This document shows positions 1-9,569 of a stretch of DNA of 64,000 bases, in pieces. Both the position numbers and the translations under genes were made by a program. The stretch spans positions 284,532 through 348,531 of the forward strand of contig NZ_QOCH01000003.1 of the NCBI RefSeq assembly GCF_003318275.1, given 5' to 3'. Numbering within the stretch: the first letter of the stretch is position 1; every line of letters begins with the position of its first letter. The stretch is from Marinobacter sp. F3R11. GTDB lineage: Bacteria; Pseudomonadota; Gammaproteobacteria; Pseudomonadales; Oleiphilaceae. The notes below the pieces were generated by a model. The model was not told where the DNA came from. It saw only the letters and a list, made by a program, of their open reading frames with translations, and made no database searches.

Positions 1-2382
1 GGTCGGCGTGCCATCCGGATGCTCATCATTACACGGCCACTGAATACTGCCCTGCTCCTCCAGTTTGTCGTAGCTCACACCGGTAAAGGTGGGAGTCAGT
101 TGGGCAATTTCATCCATGATTTCGGAGGGATGGCTGTAGTTCATGGGATAGCCCAGAGCGTTGGACAACGCCATGGTCACTTGCCAGTCTTCCATGCCGG
201 CAATGGGCTCCATCACTTTGCGTACACGGTTGATGCGACGTTCGGCGTTGGTGAAAGTGCCGTTCTTTTCCAGGAAGGTGGAACCTGGCAACAGCACATG
301 AGCATATTTGGCAGTTTCGTTCAGGAAAATGTCCTGAACGATCAGGCAATCCAGGGATTTCAGTGCCGCTTCAACATGCTGGGTATTAGGGTCGGACTGG
401 GCTATGTCTTCGCCCTGCACATAAAGGGCCTTGAAGGTTCCGGCAACTGCTGCGTCAAACATATTAGGTATGCGCAGACCCGGTTCGTTATCCAGTTCCA
501 CACCCCACACCGACTGGAAGCGTGCCCGTACGGCAGGATCGCTCACATGCTGGTATCCCGGCAGTTCATGGGGGAAAGAACCCATGTCGCAGGAGCCCTG
601 TACATTGTTCTGGCCCCGTAATGGGTTCACCCCGCCACCTTCACGGCCGATATTGCCGGTCGCCAGAGCAAGGTTGGCGATCCCCATCACCATGGTGGAT
701 CCCTGGCTGTGCTCGGTGACACCCAGGCCATAATAGATGGCACCATTGTCAGCCCCGGCATAGATCCGGGCCGCTTCCCGGACTTTAGCAGCCGGCACGC
801 CGGTGACCTCTTCCATGGCTTCCGGAGAGTTACGCTCCTCAGCAATAAAGCTTCGCCATGCCTGGTAGGCCTTAAGGTCGCAACGGTTGCTGATGAAGTC
901 AGTATCTTCAAGGCCTTCGGTCACGATCACATGGGCCAGGGCATTCACCATAGCCACGTTGGTGCCCGGGCGCAGTGGCAGGTGCAGGCCTTCGCCTCCA
1001 TGGGGAGTGTTCAGAATGTCGGTGCGGCGCGGATCAATCACGACCAGCTTTGCACCCTGGCGCAAGCGCCGGCGCATCAGTGAACCGAATACCGGGTGGG
1101 CATCGGTAGGGTTGGCTCCGATCACCATGATGGTGTCAGCTTTCATCACCGAATCGAAAGTCTGAGTACCAGCAGATTCTCCCAGGGTGGTTTTCAGACC
1201 ATAGCCTGTAGGGGAGTGGCAAACCCTTGCACATGTATCAGTGTTGTTGTTGCCAAACGCCGCACGTACGAGTTTTTGTACCAGATAGGTTTCTTCGTTG
1301 GTGCAACGGGAGGAGGTAATGCCGCCGATGCTTTCGCGACCGTATTTCGCCTGGATACCCCTGAGCTTCTGGGCAGCAAAATCCAGGGCCCGGTCCCAGG
1401 ACACGGCCTGCCAGGGATCATCGATGGACTCGCGGATCATGGGTTCCCGGATACGGTCCTCGTGGGTCGCATAGCCGAAGGCAAAGCGGCCTTTGACGCA
1501 GGAATGGCCATGGTTGGCGGCACCGCCCTTGTAGGGCACCATACGTACCAGCTGATCGCCTTTCATCTCAGCCTTGAAGGAGCAGCCCACACCACAGTAT
1601 GCACAGGTAGTTACCACGCTATGCTCTGGCTGTCCCGCCTCGATCACACTCTTTTCCATCAGAGTGGAAGTGGGGCAGGCCTGCACACAGGCGCCGCAGG
1701 ATACGCACTCGGAATCCATGAAGGCTTCGCTCTGGCCGGGGGATACTTTGGAGTCAAAACCCCGGCCGTCGATGGTCAGGGCAAAGGTGCCCTGGACTTC
1801 CTCACAGGCGCGAACACAGCGGGAGCAGACGATGCACTTGCTGGGGTCGAAGCTGAAATAGGGATTGGAGCTGTCGGTTTCCGCTTCCAGATGGTTTTCC
1901 CCGTCGAAGCCGTAGCGAACTTCCCTCAGGCCCACGGCTCCGGCCATATCCTGCAGCTCACAGTTGCCGTTGGCGGGGCAGGTCAGGCAGTCCAGGGGGT
2001 GATCGGATATGTACAACTCCATGATATTGCGGCGCAGTTTCGCCAGCTTGCCAGTCTGGGTGGTAACTTCCATGCCCTCAGCCACTGGTGTGGTACAGGA
2101 GGCGGGATAGCCACGGCGCCCCTTGATCTCCACCGCGCAAAGACGGCAGGAACCAAAGGCTTCCAGATTATCGGTAGCACATAATTTCGGGATATTGATG
2201 CCTGCCAATGCCGCAGCCCGCAACACGGAAGTGCCTTCGGGCACAGTGATGTCCCGGCCATCTACGGAGATGGACACAAGGGATTCTGAAAGGCGTGCAG
2301 GCGTTCTATAATCCTGATCCGGGTTCGGAATACTCTTGCCCGGCTCAAAGGTTTCGGTGCTCGGATCATAATAGTGCAACAT
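1..2382 (-). CDS. fdsA: NAD-dependent formate dehydrogenase, alpha (catalytic) subunit, 3' end missing
   Basis: Large molybdenum subunit oxidising formate to CO2 in the soluble FdsABG-type enzyme. The 794 visible codons begin at ATG 2382, one base after the fdsB stop, with GGAGG just upstream. In order: an N-terminal 2Fe-2S ferredoxin domain (cysteines around residues 55-105), 4Fe-4S clusters (CSRCVRAC near 186 and CVSCGACVQAC near 225), a CAYCGVGC cluster leading the molybdopterin domain, and the catalytic stretch GHSCVKGRF. The metal ligand at residue 295 is Cys (codon TGC), not selenocysteine, so no SECIS element is needed. The C-terminal molybdopterin-guanine-dinucleotide-binding part lies outside the window. 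It is the third gene of fdsGBA and is read towards base 1. Confidence 0.95.
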   Translation of the reverse strand, partial: MLHYYDPSTETFEPGKSIPNPDQDYRTPARLSESLVSISVDGRDITVPEGTSVLRAAALAGINIPKLCATDNLEAFGSCRLCAVEIKGRRGYPASCTTPVAEGMEVTTQTGKLAKLRRNIMELYISDHPLDCLTCPANGNCELQDMAGAVGLREVRYGFDGENHLEAETDSSNPYFSFDPSKCIVCSRCVRACEEVQGTFALTIDGRGFDSKVSPGQSEAFMDSECVSCGACVQACPTSTLMEKSVIEAGQPEHSVVTTCAYCGVGCSFKAEMKGDQLVRMVPYKGGAANHGHSCVKGRFAFGYATHEDRIREPMIRESIDDPWQAVSWDRALDFAAQKLRGIQAKYGRESIGGITSSRCTNEETYLVQKLVRAAFGNNNTDTCARVCHSPTGYGLKTTLGESAGTQTFDSVMKADTIMVIGANPTDAHPVFGSLMRRRLRQGAKLVVIDPRRTDILNTPHGGEGLHLPLRPGTNVAMVNALAHVIVTEGLEDTDFISNRCDLKAYQAWRSFIAEERNSPEAMEEVTGVPAAKVREAARIYAGADNGAIYYGLGVTEHSQGSTMVMGIANLALATGNIGREGGGVNPLRGQNNVQGSCDMGSFPHELPGYQHVSDPAVRARFQSVWGVELDNEPGLRIPNMFDAAVAGTFKALYVQGEDIAQSDPNTQHVEAALKSLDCLIVQDIFLNETAKYAHVLLPGSTFLEKNGTFTNAERRINRVRKVMEPIAGMEDWQVTMALSNALGYPMNYSHPSEIMDEIAQLTPTFTGVSYDKLEEQGSIQWPCNDEHPDGTPT

Positions 2383-2383
2383 A

Positions 2384-3943
2384 TCATGCCTCCACTGGGC
2401 GCGGGCTGGCCATCAGGTCTTCAGGAAAATGTTTCATCACGCTCTGCACAGGGAAGGGCGTCATTCCGCCCATAGCACACAGAGAGCCATCCACCATGGT
2501 TTCGCACAGCTCTTCCAGCAACACCAGATTGTTATCCCTGTTATCTCCGGCCCGAATGCGATCAATCACTTCTACACCGCGTACCGAACCAATCCGGCAG
2601 GGGGTACATTTGCCACAAGACTCAACAGCACAGAATTCCATGGCGAACCGGGCCTGCTCCCCCATGTCCACAGTGTCATCGAATACCACCACGCCACCGT
2701 GGCCAATGCCGGCGCCCAGTTTGGCAAAGGCTTCATAGTCCATGGGGGTATCCCACTGGCTTTCCGGCAGATAGGCCATCAGCGGGCCACCCACCTGCAC
2801 GGCCTTTATTGGCCGGCCGGTGAAAGAACCATCACCGAAATCCTCCAGCACTTTGCGCAGGGTAACGCCAAAGGCAAGCTCGATCAGACCGCCCTGTTTG
2901 ATATTGCCCGCTAACTGAATGGGAAGAGTGCCCAACGAACGCCCCATACCATAATCCGCATAGGTCTTTCCTCCGTGGGCCATGATGTATGGTACGGCCG
3001 CCAGCGAGAGTACATTGTTTACCACCGTGGGCTGGCCGAAGAGGCCTTTGATGGCAGGCAGAGGTGGTTTGGAACGCACCAGCCCACGTTTGCCTTCCAG
3101 GCTTTCCAGCAGTGAGGTTTCCTCGCCACAGATATAAGCCCCCGCTCCCAGTCGTACTTCGAGACGGAAGGCGCGGCCATTGCCACAGACGTTATCACCC
3201 AGATAACCGTGCTCTTCTGCTCTGCGGATGGCTTCGTCCAGCATTTTCCTGGACAGAAGGTATTCAGAACGCACGTAGATAAAGCCAAGAGTGGCACCCA
3301 CAGCCAGGCCGGCAATGGTCATGCCCTCAATCAGCATGTAGGGATCACATTCCATCACCAGGCGGTCGGCAAAGGTACCGGAATCGCCTTCATCTGCATT
3401 GCAGACCACGTATTTTTGCTGGTCATGCGGTTCATCCAGCACGGTCTGCCACTTGATACCTGCCGGGAATGCAGCACCACCACGACCACGCAGGCCGGAA
3501 GCTTTTATTTCATCCACAATCCCCTGGGGGGTCAGAGCCGCAGCGTTCTTCAGCCCGGCAAATCCACCATGGGCGATATAGTCTTCAATGCAAACCGGGT
3601 CGGTTATACCGATACGGGCAAACGTAAGGCGCTGCTGACGTTGCAGATAAGGATGCTGAGCAATATCCCCCAGATATAAAGCGTGGTCCGGATTACCTTC
3701 AAACAAGCCGGCTGCCACAAGCTCTTTCACTTGTCCTGGTTCCACAGGGCCATAAGCTACCCGGCCGTATGGCGTCTGCACCTCTACCAGAGGCTCAAGC
3801 CAGAACAATCCGCGCGAGCCATTTCTTACCAGGCGGATATCCTTATTCAGTTCTGCAGCCGCAACCTGCAGCTCTTGTGCCACCCTGTCGGCACCCAGAG
3901 AAAGGGCTGTTGTATCGCAGGGCACATAGATTGTTATTGTCAT
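2384..3943 (-). CDS. fdsB: NAD-dependent formate dehydrogenase, beta (diaphorase) subunit
   Basis: FMN/NAD-binding subunit of 519 aa that passes electrons from the alpha subunit to NAD+. The N-terminal ~130 residues look like the thioredoxin-like domain found ahead of NuoF in this family. The NuoF-type core follows with the glycine-rich GRGGAAFPAG motif and the C-terminal 4Fe-4S motif ESCGKCTPCRIG. The start lies 16 bases after the fdsG stop, and the stop (TGA 2386-2384) is one base before the fdsA ATG, so the genes are translationally linked. A plain NADH dehydrogenase subunit is excluded by the fdsA neighbour. Confidence 0.95.
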   Translation of the reverse strand: MTITIYVPCDTTALSLGADRVAQELQVAAAELNKDIRLVRNGSRGLFWLEPLVEVQTPYGRVAYGPVEPGQVKELVAAGLFEGNPDHALYLGDIAQHPYLQRQQRLTFARIGITDPVCIEDYIAHGGFAGLKNAAALTPQGIVDEIKASGLRGRGGAAFPAGIKWQTVLDEPHDQQKYVVCNADEGDSGTFADRLVMECDPYMLIEGMTIAGLAVGATLGFIYVRSEYLLSRKMLDEAIRRAEEHGYLGDNVCGNGRAFRLEVRLGAGAYICGEETSLLESLEGKRGLVRSKPPLPAIKGLFGQPTVVNNVLSLAAVPYIMAHGGKTYADYGMGRSLGTLPIQLAGNIKQGGLIELAFGVTLRKVLEDFGDGSFTGRPIKAVQVGGPLMAYLPESQWDTPMDYEAFAKLGAGIGHGGVVVFDDTVDMGEQARFAMEFCAVESCGKCTPCRIGSVRGVEVIDRIRAGDNRDNNLVLLEELCETMVDGSLCAMGGMTPFPVQSVMKHFPEDLMASPRPVEA

Positions 3944-3959
3944 GGTTTTGATCCTGCTT

Positions 3960-4496
3960 TCATTTTAACTGGAGAACGGACGTTGTCAGTTTGTCCACCA
4001 GCTCATCAAATTTTTGCGGGGTCACCCGGCCAATAATTTCATCATTCACCCGGATAGAGGGGCCGCAGGCGCAGTTTCCCAGACAGTACACAGGCTCAAG
4101 AGAGACTTCGTTATCAGTAGTGGTTTCGTGATAGCCCACCCCCAGTTTCTTCTGGACATGGCGCTCGAGCGCACGACCACCGCGAGCCTGACAGGCTTCC
4201 GCGCGGCATACCTCCAGCAGGTTACTGCCCGCCGGGCGGGTGCGGAAATGATGGTAAAAGCTGATTACGCCATGAATCTCGGCGCGGGTCTGCTGCAGCA
4301 TTTCGGCAATAATTGGAACGGCCCCTTCCGGCACATACCCGATGCGGGCCTGTATTGCGTGCAGAATGGGTAAAAGCGGTCCGGGTTCATGCTGCAGCGA
4401 TGCGACTTCCTGACGGATCATGTCGGGGCTCCAGTCACCAGCAGCAGGCACCGGCATAGCAGCCGTTTTGTGGTCAGCTCTCTCTGACATATGCAT
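3960..4496 (-). CDS. fdsG: NAD-dependent formate dehydrogenase, gamma (2Fe-2S, NuoE-like) subunit
   Basis: 178-aa thioredoxin-like 2Fe-2S subunit, homologous to NuoE, which pairs with FdsB. The ligands are visible as CRAEAC and, about 35 residues on, CLGNCACGPS. It is the first gene of the minus-strand fdsGBA operon. Two in-frame ATGs lie close together (4496 and 4490). The first has AGGA at suitable spacing and is used here. The divergent regulator starts 88 bp away, so the promoters of both genes must share the 4497-4584 gap. Confidence 0.93.
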   Translation of the reverse strand: MHMSERADHKTAAMPVPAAGDWSPDMIRQEVASLQHEPGPLLPILHAIQARIGYVPEGAVPIIAEMLQQTRAEIHGVISFYHHFRTRPAGSNLLEVCRAEACQARGGRALERHVQKKLGVGYHETTTDNEVSLEPVYCLGNCACGPSIRVNDEIIGRVTPQKFDELVDKLTTSVLQLK

Positions 4497-4584
4497 ATCT
4501 GTTCCTACCTGTTTTTATTCTGATACAGTAACAACACTCTCAATCAAGCCAAACTAGCACTCCAGACACAAGCACGGAATATGA

Positions 4585-5667
4585 ATGACTATGCATAACA
4601 AAAAACTGAACATATCCCCTGCCTGGGTATTTCGTACCGATACCGACGAACTTTTCGAGCCTGTTCTGTTTCGCCTGCTGGAAAGCATCCGCGATACCGG
4701 CAAGCTCACCATGGCCGCCACAGCCACCGGCATTTCCTACCGGCACGCATGGAACCTTCTCAACCGTGGCGCCGATATTCTGGGCCTGCCTCTGGTGGTC
4801 ATGCGCAAAGGCCACGGCAGCGAGCTTTCTGCTCTGGGTGAAAAGCTGCTGTGGGCGGAACACCGCGTAACAGCAAGGCTCGGGCCACAGATCGACAGCA
4901 TGACCGCAGAACTCAACGACCAGATTCAGCTGTTGCTCGCTGGCGCTCAGCCTACCCTGCGCCTGCATGCAAGCCATGGTTACGCTGTGGCGCTACTGCC
5001 GGAATCTTCGAAGCAGGTAAATATCAGCCTGCAGTACCGCAACCCGGAAGAAGCTCTCTCTGCTCTTAACCGTGGCGAATGTGATGCTGCCAGCTTTCAT
5101 GTACCCACATGCCCGGCACTGGCCCGCCATATCATCAACCATTACCAGAAACACCTGGACGGCGCTCACCACCGACTTATCCGTTTTGTCACCCGGCGCG
5201 AGGGACTGATGACGCGCAAAGGCGAGCATGACACTATCCGGACCCTGAAGGATCTGAGCACTTCTGGCCTCAGCTTTATCAGCCGTGACCGGCATTCCGG
5301 CACCCGAATCCTTTTTAACTTTCTGCTGAAGCAACAAGGACTCGCAGAGGACAGTGTAAACCGCACCTCCCAGCAGGAATTCACCCACACCGCCATTGCC
5401 GCTTTCGTAGCATCAGGTATGGCGGAAGTCGGTTTCGGTGTGCAGGCGGCGGCCGAACAGTTCAATCTGAACTTCATCGAAATGGCAAGCGAACACTACA
5501 TGCTGATATACCGGCAAGATCGCCTGCCCCCCGCAACGCTCGGACACCTGACCGAACTACTGAAATCCCCGGCACTGATCGAGCGAATCAACAACGTGCC
5601 GGGGTACGAACCCGACTACCCCGGCGAGATCACCACGCTTGACGCGCTGACTGCCGGAGAAGCCTGA
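4585..5667 (+). CDS. ModE-type HTH / periplasmic-binding-like transcriptional regulator, divergent to fdsGBA
   Basis: 360-aa regulator. The N-terminal ~100 residues form a ModE/LysR-like winged helix (GKLTMAATATGISYRHAWNL), followed by a type-2 periplasmic-binding-like sensor domain (from about residue 115, LRLHASHGYAVALLPE). This architecture is known for one-component regulators responding to small anions or molybdate-linked signals. Its position, divergent from the molybdenum formate dehydrogenase and next to a formate-type carrier, suggests it controls both in response to formate, molybdate or a related ligand (inference). A second in-frame ATG exists at 4591. GGA at 4576-4578 slightly favours the first. 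Confidence 0.82.
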   Translation: MTMHNKKLNISPAWVFRTDTDELFEPVLFRLLESIRDTGKLTMAATATGISYRHAWNLLNRGADILGLPLVVMRKGHGSELSALGEKLLWAEHRVTARLGPQIDSMTAELNDQIQLLLAGAQPTLRLHASHGYAVALLPESSKQVNISLQYRNPEEALSALNRGECDAASFHVPTCPALARHIINHYQKHLDGAHHRLIRFVTRREGLMTRKGEHDTIRTLKDLSTSGLSFISRDRHSGTRILFNFLLKQQGLAEDSVNRTSQQEFTHTAIAAFVASGMAEVGFGVQAAAEQFNLNFIEMASEHYMLIYRQDRLPPATLGHLTELLKSPALIERINNVPGYEPDYPGEITTLDALTAGEA

Positions 5668-5674
5668 GCATTCA

Positions 5675-7339
5675 TCAGAACAGGGCTGCTGCCTTCGCGA
5701 TGGCGATGTATAGCCCGATCAGGAAGGGCACACCTACCGCCAGCCAGGCCAGCACTCCGACTATCCCGAAGGCTCCACGGGCCGCGGTCTGAGCATCAGC
5801 AGAAGGACCGTTATCCCGCTGCAGCATACGCTCGCGCGCCAGTTCTTCATCTGTCATATGCAGGGATGCGTCCACCGGCTTGATCAGGCTGTTGCAGATA
5901 AGCCCCAGAACAAGCAAGCCGGCCATGATGTAGAGCGTGCGGTCGTATACCAGCGCCGGTTCAATTCCCGCCTCCAGCTGCACTTCACGAATCAGCGCAA
6001 TAACCACCGGGCCAACAAGACCCGCAGCGGTCCATGCTGTCAGCAGGCGGCCATGGATCGCACCTACCATCTGCGTTCCAAAAATATCAGCCAGGTAAGC
6101 CGGTACGGTTGAAAATCCCCCGCCGTACATACTCATGATCACGCAGATGGAAATCACAAACATGCCTGCCATGCCAAGATGCCCCCAGGTGGGCAGCAGG
6201 CAATACATGGCAATGCCGAGGACGAAAAAGGTCAGGTAAGTGTTTTTGCGGCCAAGCTTGTCAGAAAGCGACGCCCAGAAAAGGCGACCAACACTGTTGA
6301 ACAGACTGATCAGACCAACCAGACCCGCCGCAGCGGCGACGACCGCTGTTTTCTGGGCCGCGGTGAGCGCAACGGCGGAATCTTTGATTCCTACAAGAGC
6401 GCCACCAAACACATCCTGCAACATCGGACTTGCCATTGAAATAACGGCTATCCCGGCAGTTACGTTGAGGAACAGGACGCTCCAGATCAACCAGAACTGT
6501 TTTGTTTTCCATGCGCGGTTCAGGTGAACATGGCCATGGGTAATCATAGTGTTGGCCTGCGGACCACTGGCCGGCTCCCAGCCCAGCGGTTTCCAGCCAT
6601 TAGGCGGCACCCGGAAACCCAATGCTCCCGCCATCATTACGAAGAAATAGATAACACCCATAGTCATCAGGGTACTGGCAACACCTGTGCCGCCATCCGC
6701 TGAAAAATACCCCATCAACCATACTGCCAGAGGCGCGCCCACCATCGCTCCGCCACCGTAACCCATGATGGCGAACCCGGTGGCCATGCCCCGGCGATCC
6801 GGGAACCACTTGATCAATGTCGAAACCGGAGTGATATAACCCAGCCCCTGACCAATACCACCAAGCACACCACAGCCGAGATATAGCAACCACAGCTGGT
6901 GTGTCATAACACCGATACCGCCCAGCACCATACCTCCACCCCAGCATATTGCTGCAATGGCGCCGGCTTTGCGCGGGCCCGCATGCTCCAGCCAGGCACC
7001 CCATAGCGCTGCAGAGATACCTAGCATGCCGATGAAAATTCCGAAGGTGTAGGTAACGTGGCTAACCGCCCAGTTACAGGAAGTGGTGGTCAGTGCCTGA
7101 AAGAAACTGATATCTGCGCATGCAACCGGGTCTGCGCCCGACACAAGATTTGCCATCGGCAACCAGAATACCGAAAAGCCATAAGCCATACCGATACACA
7201 GGTGTATTGCCAACGCAGCAGTGGGTACGAGCCAGCGGTTGAAACCCGGACCAGCAACCGTGTTCTCCCGATCAAAAAAGCCCGGCTTCGGGCGCGAGGT
7301 GTCGCCGCTGAACAAGCGGTCTTCGGCTATCCCATCCAT
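5675..7339 (-). CDS. OFA-family MFS transporter (oxalate/formate antiporter type)
   Basis: 554-aa inner-membrane carrier with about 12 TM segments. The opening WLVPTAALAIHLCIGMAYGF and the inserted loop with DPVACADISFF...TTSCNW are typical of the oxalate/formate antiporter family. Next to fdsGBA it plausibly imports formate for the dehydrogenase (inference). Family members also carry oxalate or monocarboxylates. The start is ATG 7339 with AAGGG 8 bases upstream. A TTG two codons earlier is less likely. It is convergent with the regulator, the stops being only 7 bp apart. A 22-bp dyad lies upstream at 7409-7430. Confidence 0.85.
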   Translation of the reverse strand: MDGIAEDRLFSGDTSRPKPGFFDRENTVAGPGFNRWLVPTAALAIHLCIGMAYGFSVFWLPMANLVSGADPVACADISFFQALTTTSCNWAVSHVTYTFGIFIGMLGISAALWGAWLEHAGPRKAGAIAAICWGGGMVLGGIGVMTHQLWLLYLGCGVLGGIGQGLGYITPVSTLIKWFPDRRGMATGFAIMGYGGGAMVGAPLAVWLMGYFSADGGTGVASTLMTMGVIYFFVMMAGALGFRVPPNGWKPLGWEPASGPQANTMITHGHVHLNRAWKTKQFWLIWSVLFLNVTAGIAVISMASPMLQDVFGGALVGIKDSAVALTAAQKTAVVAAAAGLVGLISLFNSVGRLFWASLSDKLGRKNTYLTFFVLGIAMYCLLPTWGHLGMAGMFVISICVIMSMYGGGFSTVPAYLADIFGTQMVGAIHGRLLTAWTAAGLVGPVVIALIREVQLEAGIEPALVYDRTLYIMAGLLVLGLICNSLIKPVDASLHMTDEELARERMLQRDNGPSADAQTAARGAFGIVGVLAWLAVGVPFLIGLYIAIAKAAALF

Positions 7340-7408
7340 AAACAAACCCTTTTGTTCTTATCATATTGTTGTTGGTGATAACGAAATTCCGCCTCATTAC
7401 AGATATTG

Positions 7409-7430
7409 AATATGCATACACCTGCATATT
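7409..7430. promoter_or_regulatory. Dyad AATATGCA-N6-TGCATATT upstream of the OFA carrier
   Basis: Perfect 8-bp inverted repeat with a 6-bp spacer, centred 80 bp upstream of the OFA carrier start. It has the size and symmetry of a dimeric regulator site. Related ATATGCATAT and TATGCATA sequences overlap the fdsG start (4489-4498) and the regulator start (4590-4597), which hints at one shared regulator. Those two also coincide with ATG-CAT codons, so the link is weak. Confidence 0.4.
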
Positions 7431-7589
7431 TAATATCCTGAAAAACGTGAAATCGCGTGGCAACGATTTGATTAGTTGCAATACAAAACATCAACTAGCT
7501 AAAGGTATTATGAATTTCTGTACCTATATAAAATTCAAGAAACACAGTTACTTGTTTACGGGACGAGTGATGGGCAAACTTAGGGATCA

Positions 7590-7663
7590 TGGAGCGGGTG
7601 ATGGGAATCGAACCCACGTGTGCAGCTTGGGAAGCTGCCGTTCTACCATTGAACTACACCCGC
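7590..7663 (-). tRNA. tRNA-Gly, anticodon CCC
   Basis: 74 nt including an encoded 3' CCA (7590-7592). The acceptor stem GCGGGTG/CACCCGC pairs perfectly. The D-arm reads TAGTTCAATGGTAGAAC, and the anticodon stem GCAGC/GCTGC encloses loop TTCCCAA, giving anticodon CCC. The T-arm carries GGTTCGATTCC. It closely resembles E. coli glyU and reads GGG codons. It stands alone between the OFA carrier and nhaP2. The rest of the 7340-7736 gap is AT-rich promoter DNA with the dyad listed separately. Confidence 0.97.
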
Positions 7664-7736
7664 CAGAAGGCGTGACTACCCGCGCAATATAAGCGCTTCA
7701 GCCGGTTCCCGGCAAGCATTCTCTTACGGAGTTCTG

Positions 7737-9461
7737 ATGGATCCAATGCTCACCCTGGTCGGTGCCCTGATGCTTGTTATCAGCATCGTATTGAGCCCGC
7801 TTTCAAGCCGTGTTGGCATGCCGGTACTACTGATTTTTCTGGTGGTAGGCATGATGATGGGCAAAGACGGCCCCGGCGGCATTGAGTTTGACGATTTCCA
7901 GCTATCCTTCCTGGTCGCCAATCTGGCACTGGGCGTTATCCTGCTTGATGGCGGCATGCGCACCCGGGCTGAAACCTTCCGAGTAGGCCTCAAGCCGGCT
8001 CTGGTGCTTGCAACCATCGGTGTTGCCATGACAGCACTAGGTGCGGCATTCGTTGCCTGGCTGGTATTTGACCTGCACTGGATGACCGCCCTTCTCATTG
8101 GCTCAATTATCTCATCAACCGATGCTGCAGCCGTATTTTCATTGCTGCAGGGCCGTGGACTGCACTTGAATGAACGTGTAAGCGCCACACTGGAAATTGA
8201 ATCCGGTAGTAACGACCCCATGGCGATTTTCCTGACGCTGATGATGGTTACCCTGATCGCCAGCAATGGCGACCACCTGGTTCAGGACTCACTGATCCTG
8301 CTGGTTAAACAATTCAGCATTGGCGGCATTGGCGGCATAGTCGGCGGTTATCTGATTGCTGAGCTGGCCAACCGTATTCGTCTGACCCCGTCTCTGTATC
8401 CACTGCTGGTGGTGGCCGCCGGCATTCTGGTGTTCTCTTGCGTAAATGCCCTTGGCGGCAGCGGGTTTCTGGCCATTTACCTGAGCGGTGTTGTAATCGG
8501 TAATCGCCAGGTACGGATGATGCCCATGATTCTTCAGGTTCACGATGGTCTGGCCTGGCTGGCCCAGTTGTGTCTGTTTCTGATACTCGGCTTGCTGGTT
8601 AACCCAACAGACCTGCTCCCTCTTGCCGGAAGCGGCCTGATTCTTGCGCTGGCACTGATTTTTGTAATACGCCCGTTAACCGTCATGCTGACCGTGTGGC
8701 CGTTCGGCTTTAATCCCCGGGAACTGGGTTTTATCAGCTGGGTAGGGCTAAGGGGAGCTGTACCCATCGTACTGGCGCTGTTCCCGATTATTGCAGGCCT
8801 GCCAGAAGCACAAGTTGTATTCCATGCAGCCTTTTTTATCGTGCTGGTATCCCTGTTGGTTCAGGGCACAACCATTACTCCGCTCGCACGTCTGCTGCGC
8901 CTTGAAATACCGGCAAACGGCGAGCCATATCGCCGCTTGCCGCTGGACACACCTGCAGCCGGAGATCACGAACTCATGCTTTTTCCCTTACGGGGGGAAA
9001 ACTGGGAAACACCCAAGGCTCTGAGCCAGTTGCGCATTCCTGAGAACACAGCCATTGCGGGCGTATTCCGCAATCGGGCCTGCCTGCAACCCAAGGGGGA
9101 TCTGGAAGTATCCAGTGGCGACATGGTCGCCATATTTGCCACGCCCAGTGTTCTGAAGGAGCTGGGTAAGGCACTGAGCGGCCGTCATACGCCGAAATAC
9201 CTGGCTGAAAGGGCTTTCTTCGGAGACTTTGTACTGAACGGAGATGCGCTGCTCGGTGATGTAGAACAGTTTTATGACATAGAATTCAATGAGTTGCCAC
9301 CAGAGTTATCACTTGCAGAATGCTTTGCCCGGCGCACCAAAGGGCATCCGGTTATTGGCGACACCGTAGTACTTGGGCCCGTTACTCTGGTAGCAAGAGC
9401 CACCGAGGCGGATCAGGTTACCAAGGTTGGCCTGAAAATGGATGCATCACAAAATCCCTGA
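7737..9461 (+). CDS. nhaP2: K+(Na+)/H+ antiporter NhaP2/CvrA type
   Basis: 574-aa CPA-type cation/proton antiporter. About 12-13 TM helices fill residues 1-390, with the NhaP-typical ESGSNDPMA ion-site motif near residue 158. A cytosolic TrkA-C-like domain follows (~410-485) and a C-terminal CorC/HlyC-like module. Length and layout match E. coli NhaP2/CvrA (about 578 aa), which extrudes K+ in exchange for protons for cell-volume and pH control. ATG 7737 is preceded by GGAG at 5 bases. It is a single gene, and the 108 bp after it lead to an L,D-transpeptidase. Confidence 0.9.
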   Translation: MDPMLTLVGALMLVISIVLSPLSSRVGMPVLLIFLVVGMMMGKDGPGGIEFDDFQLSFLVANLALGVILLDGGMRTRAETFRVGLKPALVLATIGVAMTALGAAFVAWLVFDLHWMTALLIGSIISSTDAAAVFSLLQGRGLHLNERVSATLEIESGSNDPMAIFLTLMMVTLIASNGDHLVQDSLILLVKQFSIGGIGGIVGGYLIAELANRIRLTPSLYPLLVVAAGILVFSCVNALGGSGFLAIYLSGVVIGNRQVRMMPMILQVHDGLAWLAQLCLFLILGLLVNPTDLLPLAGSGLILALALIFVIRPLTVMLTVWPFGFNPRELGFISWVGLRGAVPIVLALFPIIAGLPEAQVVFHAAFFIVLVSLLVQGTTITPLARLLRLEIPANGEPYRRLPLDTPAAGDHELMLFPLRGENWETPKALSQLRIPENTAIAGVFRNRACLQPKGDLEVSSGDMVAIFATPSVLKELGKALSGRHTPKYLAERAFFGDFVLNGDALLGDVEQFYDIEFNELPPELSLAECFARRTKGHPVIGDTVVLGPVTLVARATEADQVTKVGLKMDASQNP

Positions 9462-9569
9462 TACCTGCATCGGATAGCCATAAAAGTTAACAAAACCCCT
9501 TAACATTTCACTGGCGGGTTATGTTATAAACGGCCTTGAGTAAAGATTAATCATTGGTAAGTTCAGGTT

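Noticed and set aside
1493..1507. Possible selenocysteine codon in formate dehydrogenase
   Set aside because: The catalytic codon is TGC (Cys) in GHSCVKGRF; no in-frame TGA is present.
1096..2184. Long plus-strand open frame of 362 codons (and others between 19 and 3679)
   Set aside because: Antisense to fdsA/fdsB, whose cofactor motifs are intact; composition is that of a shadow frame.
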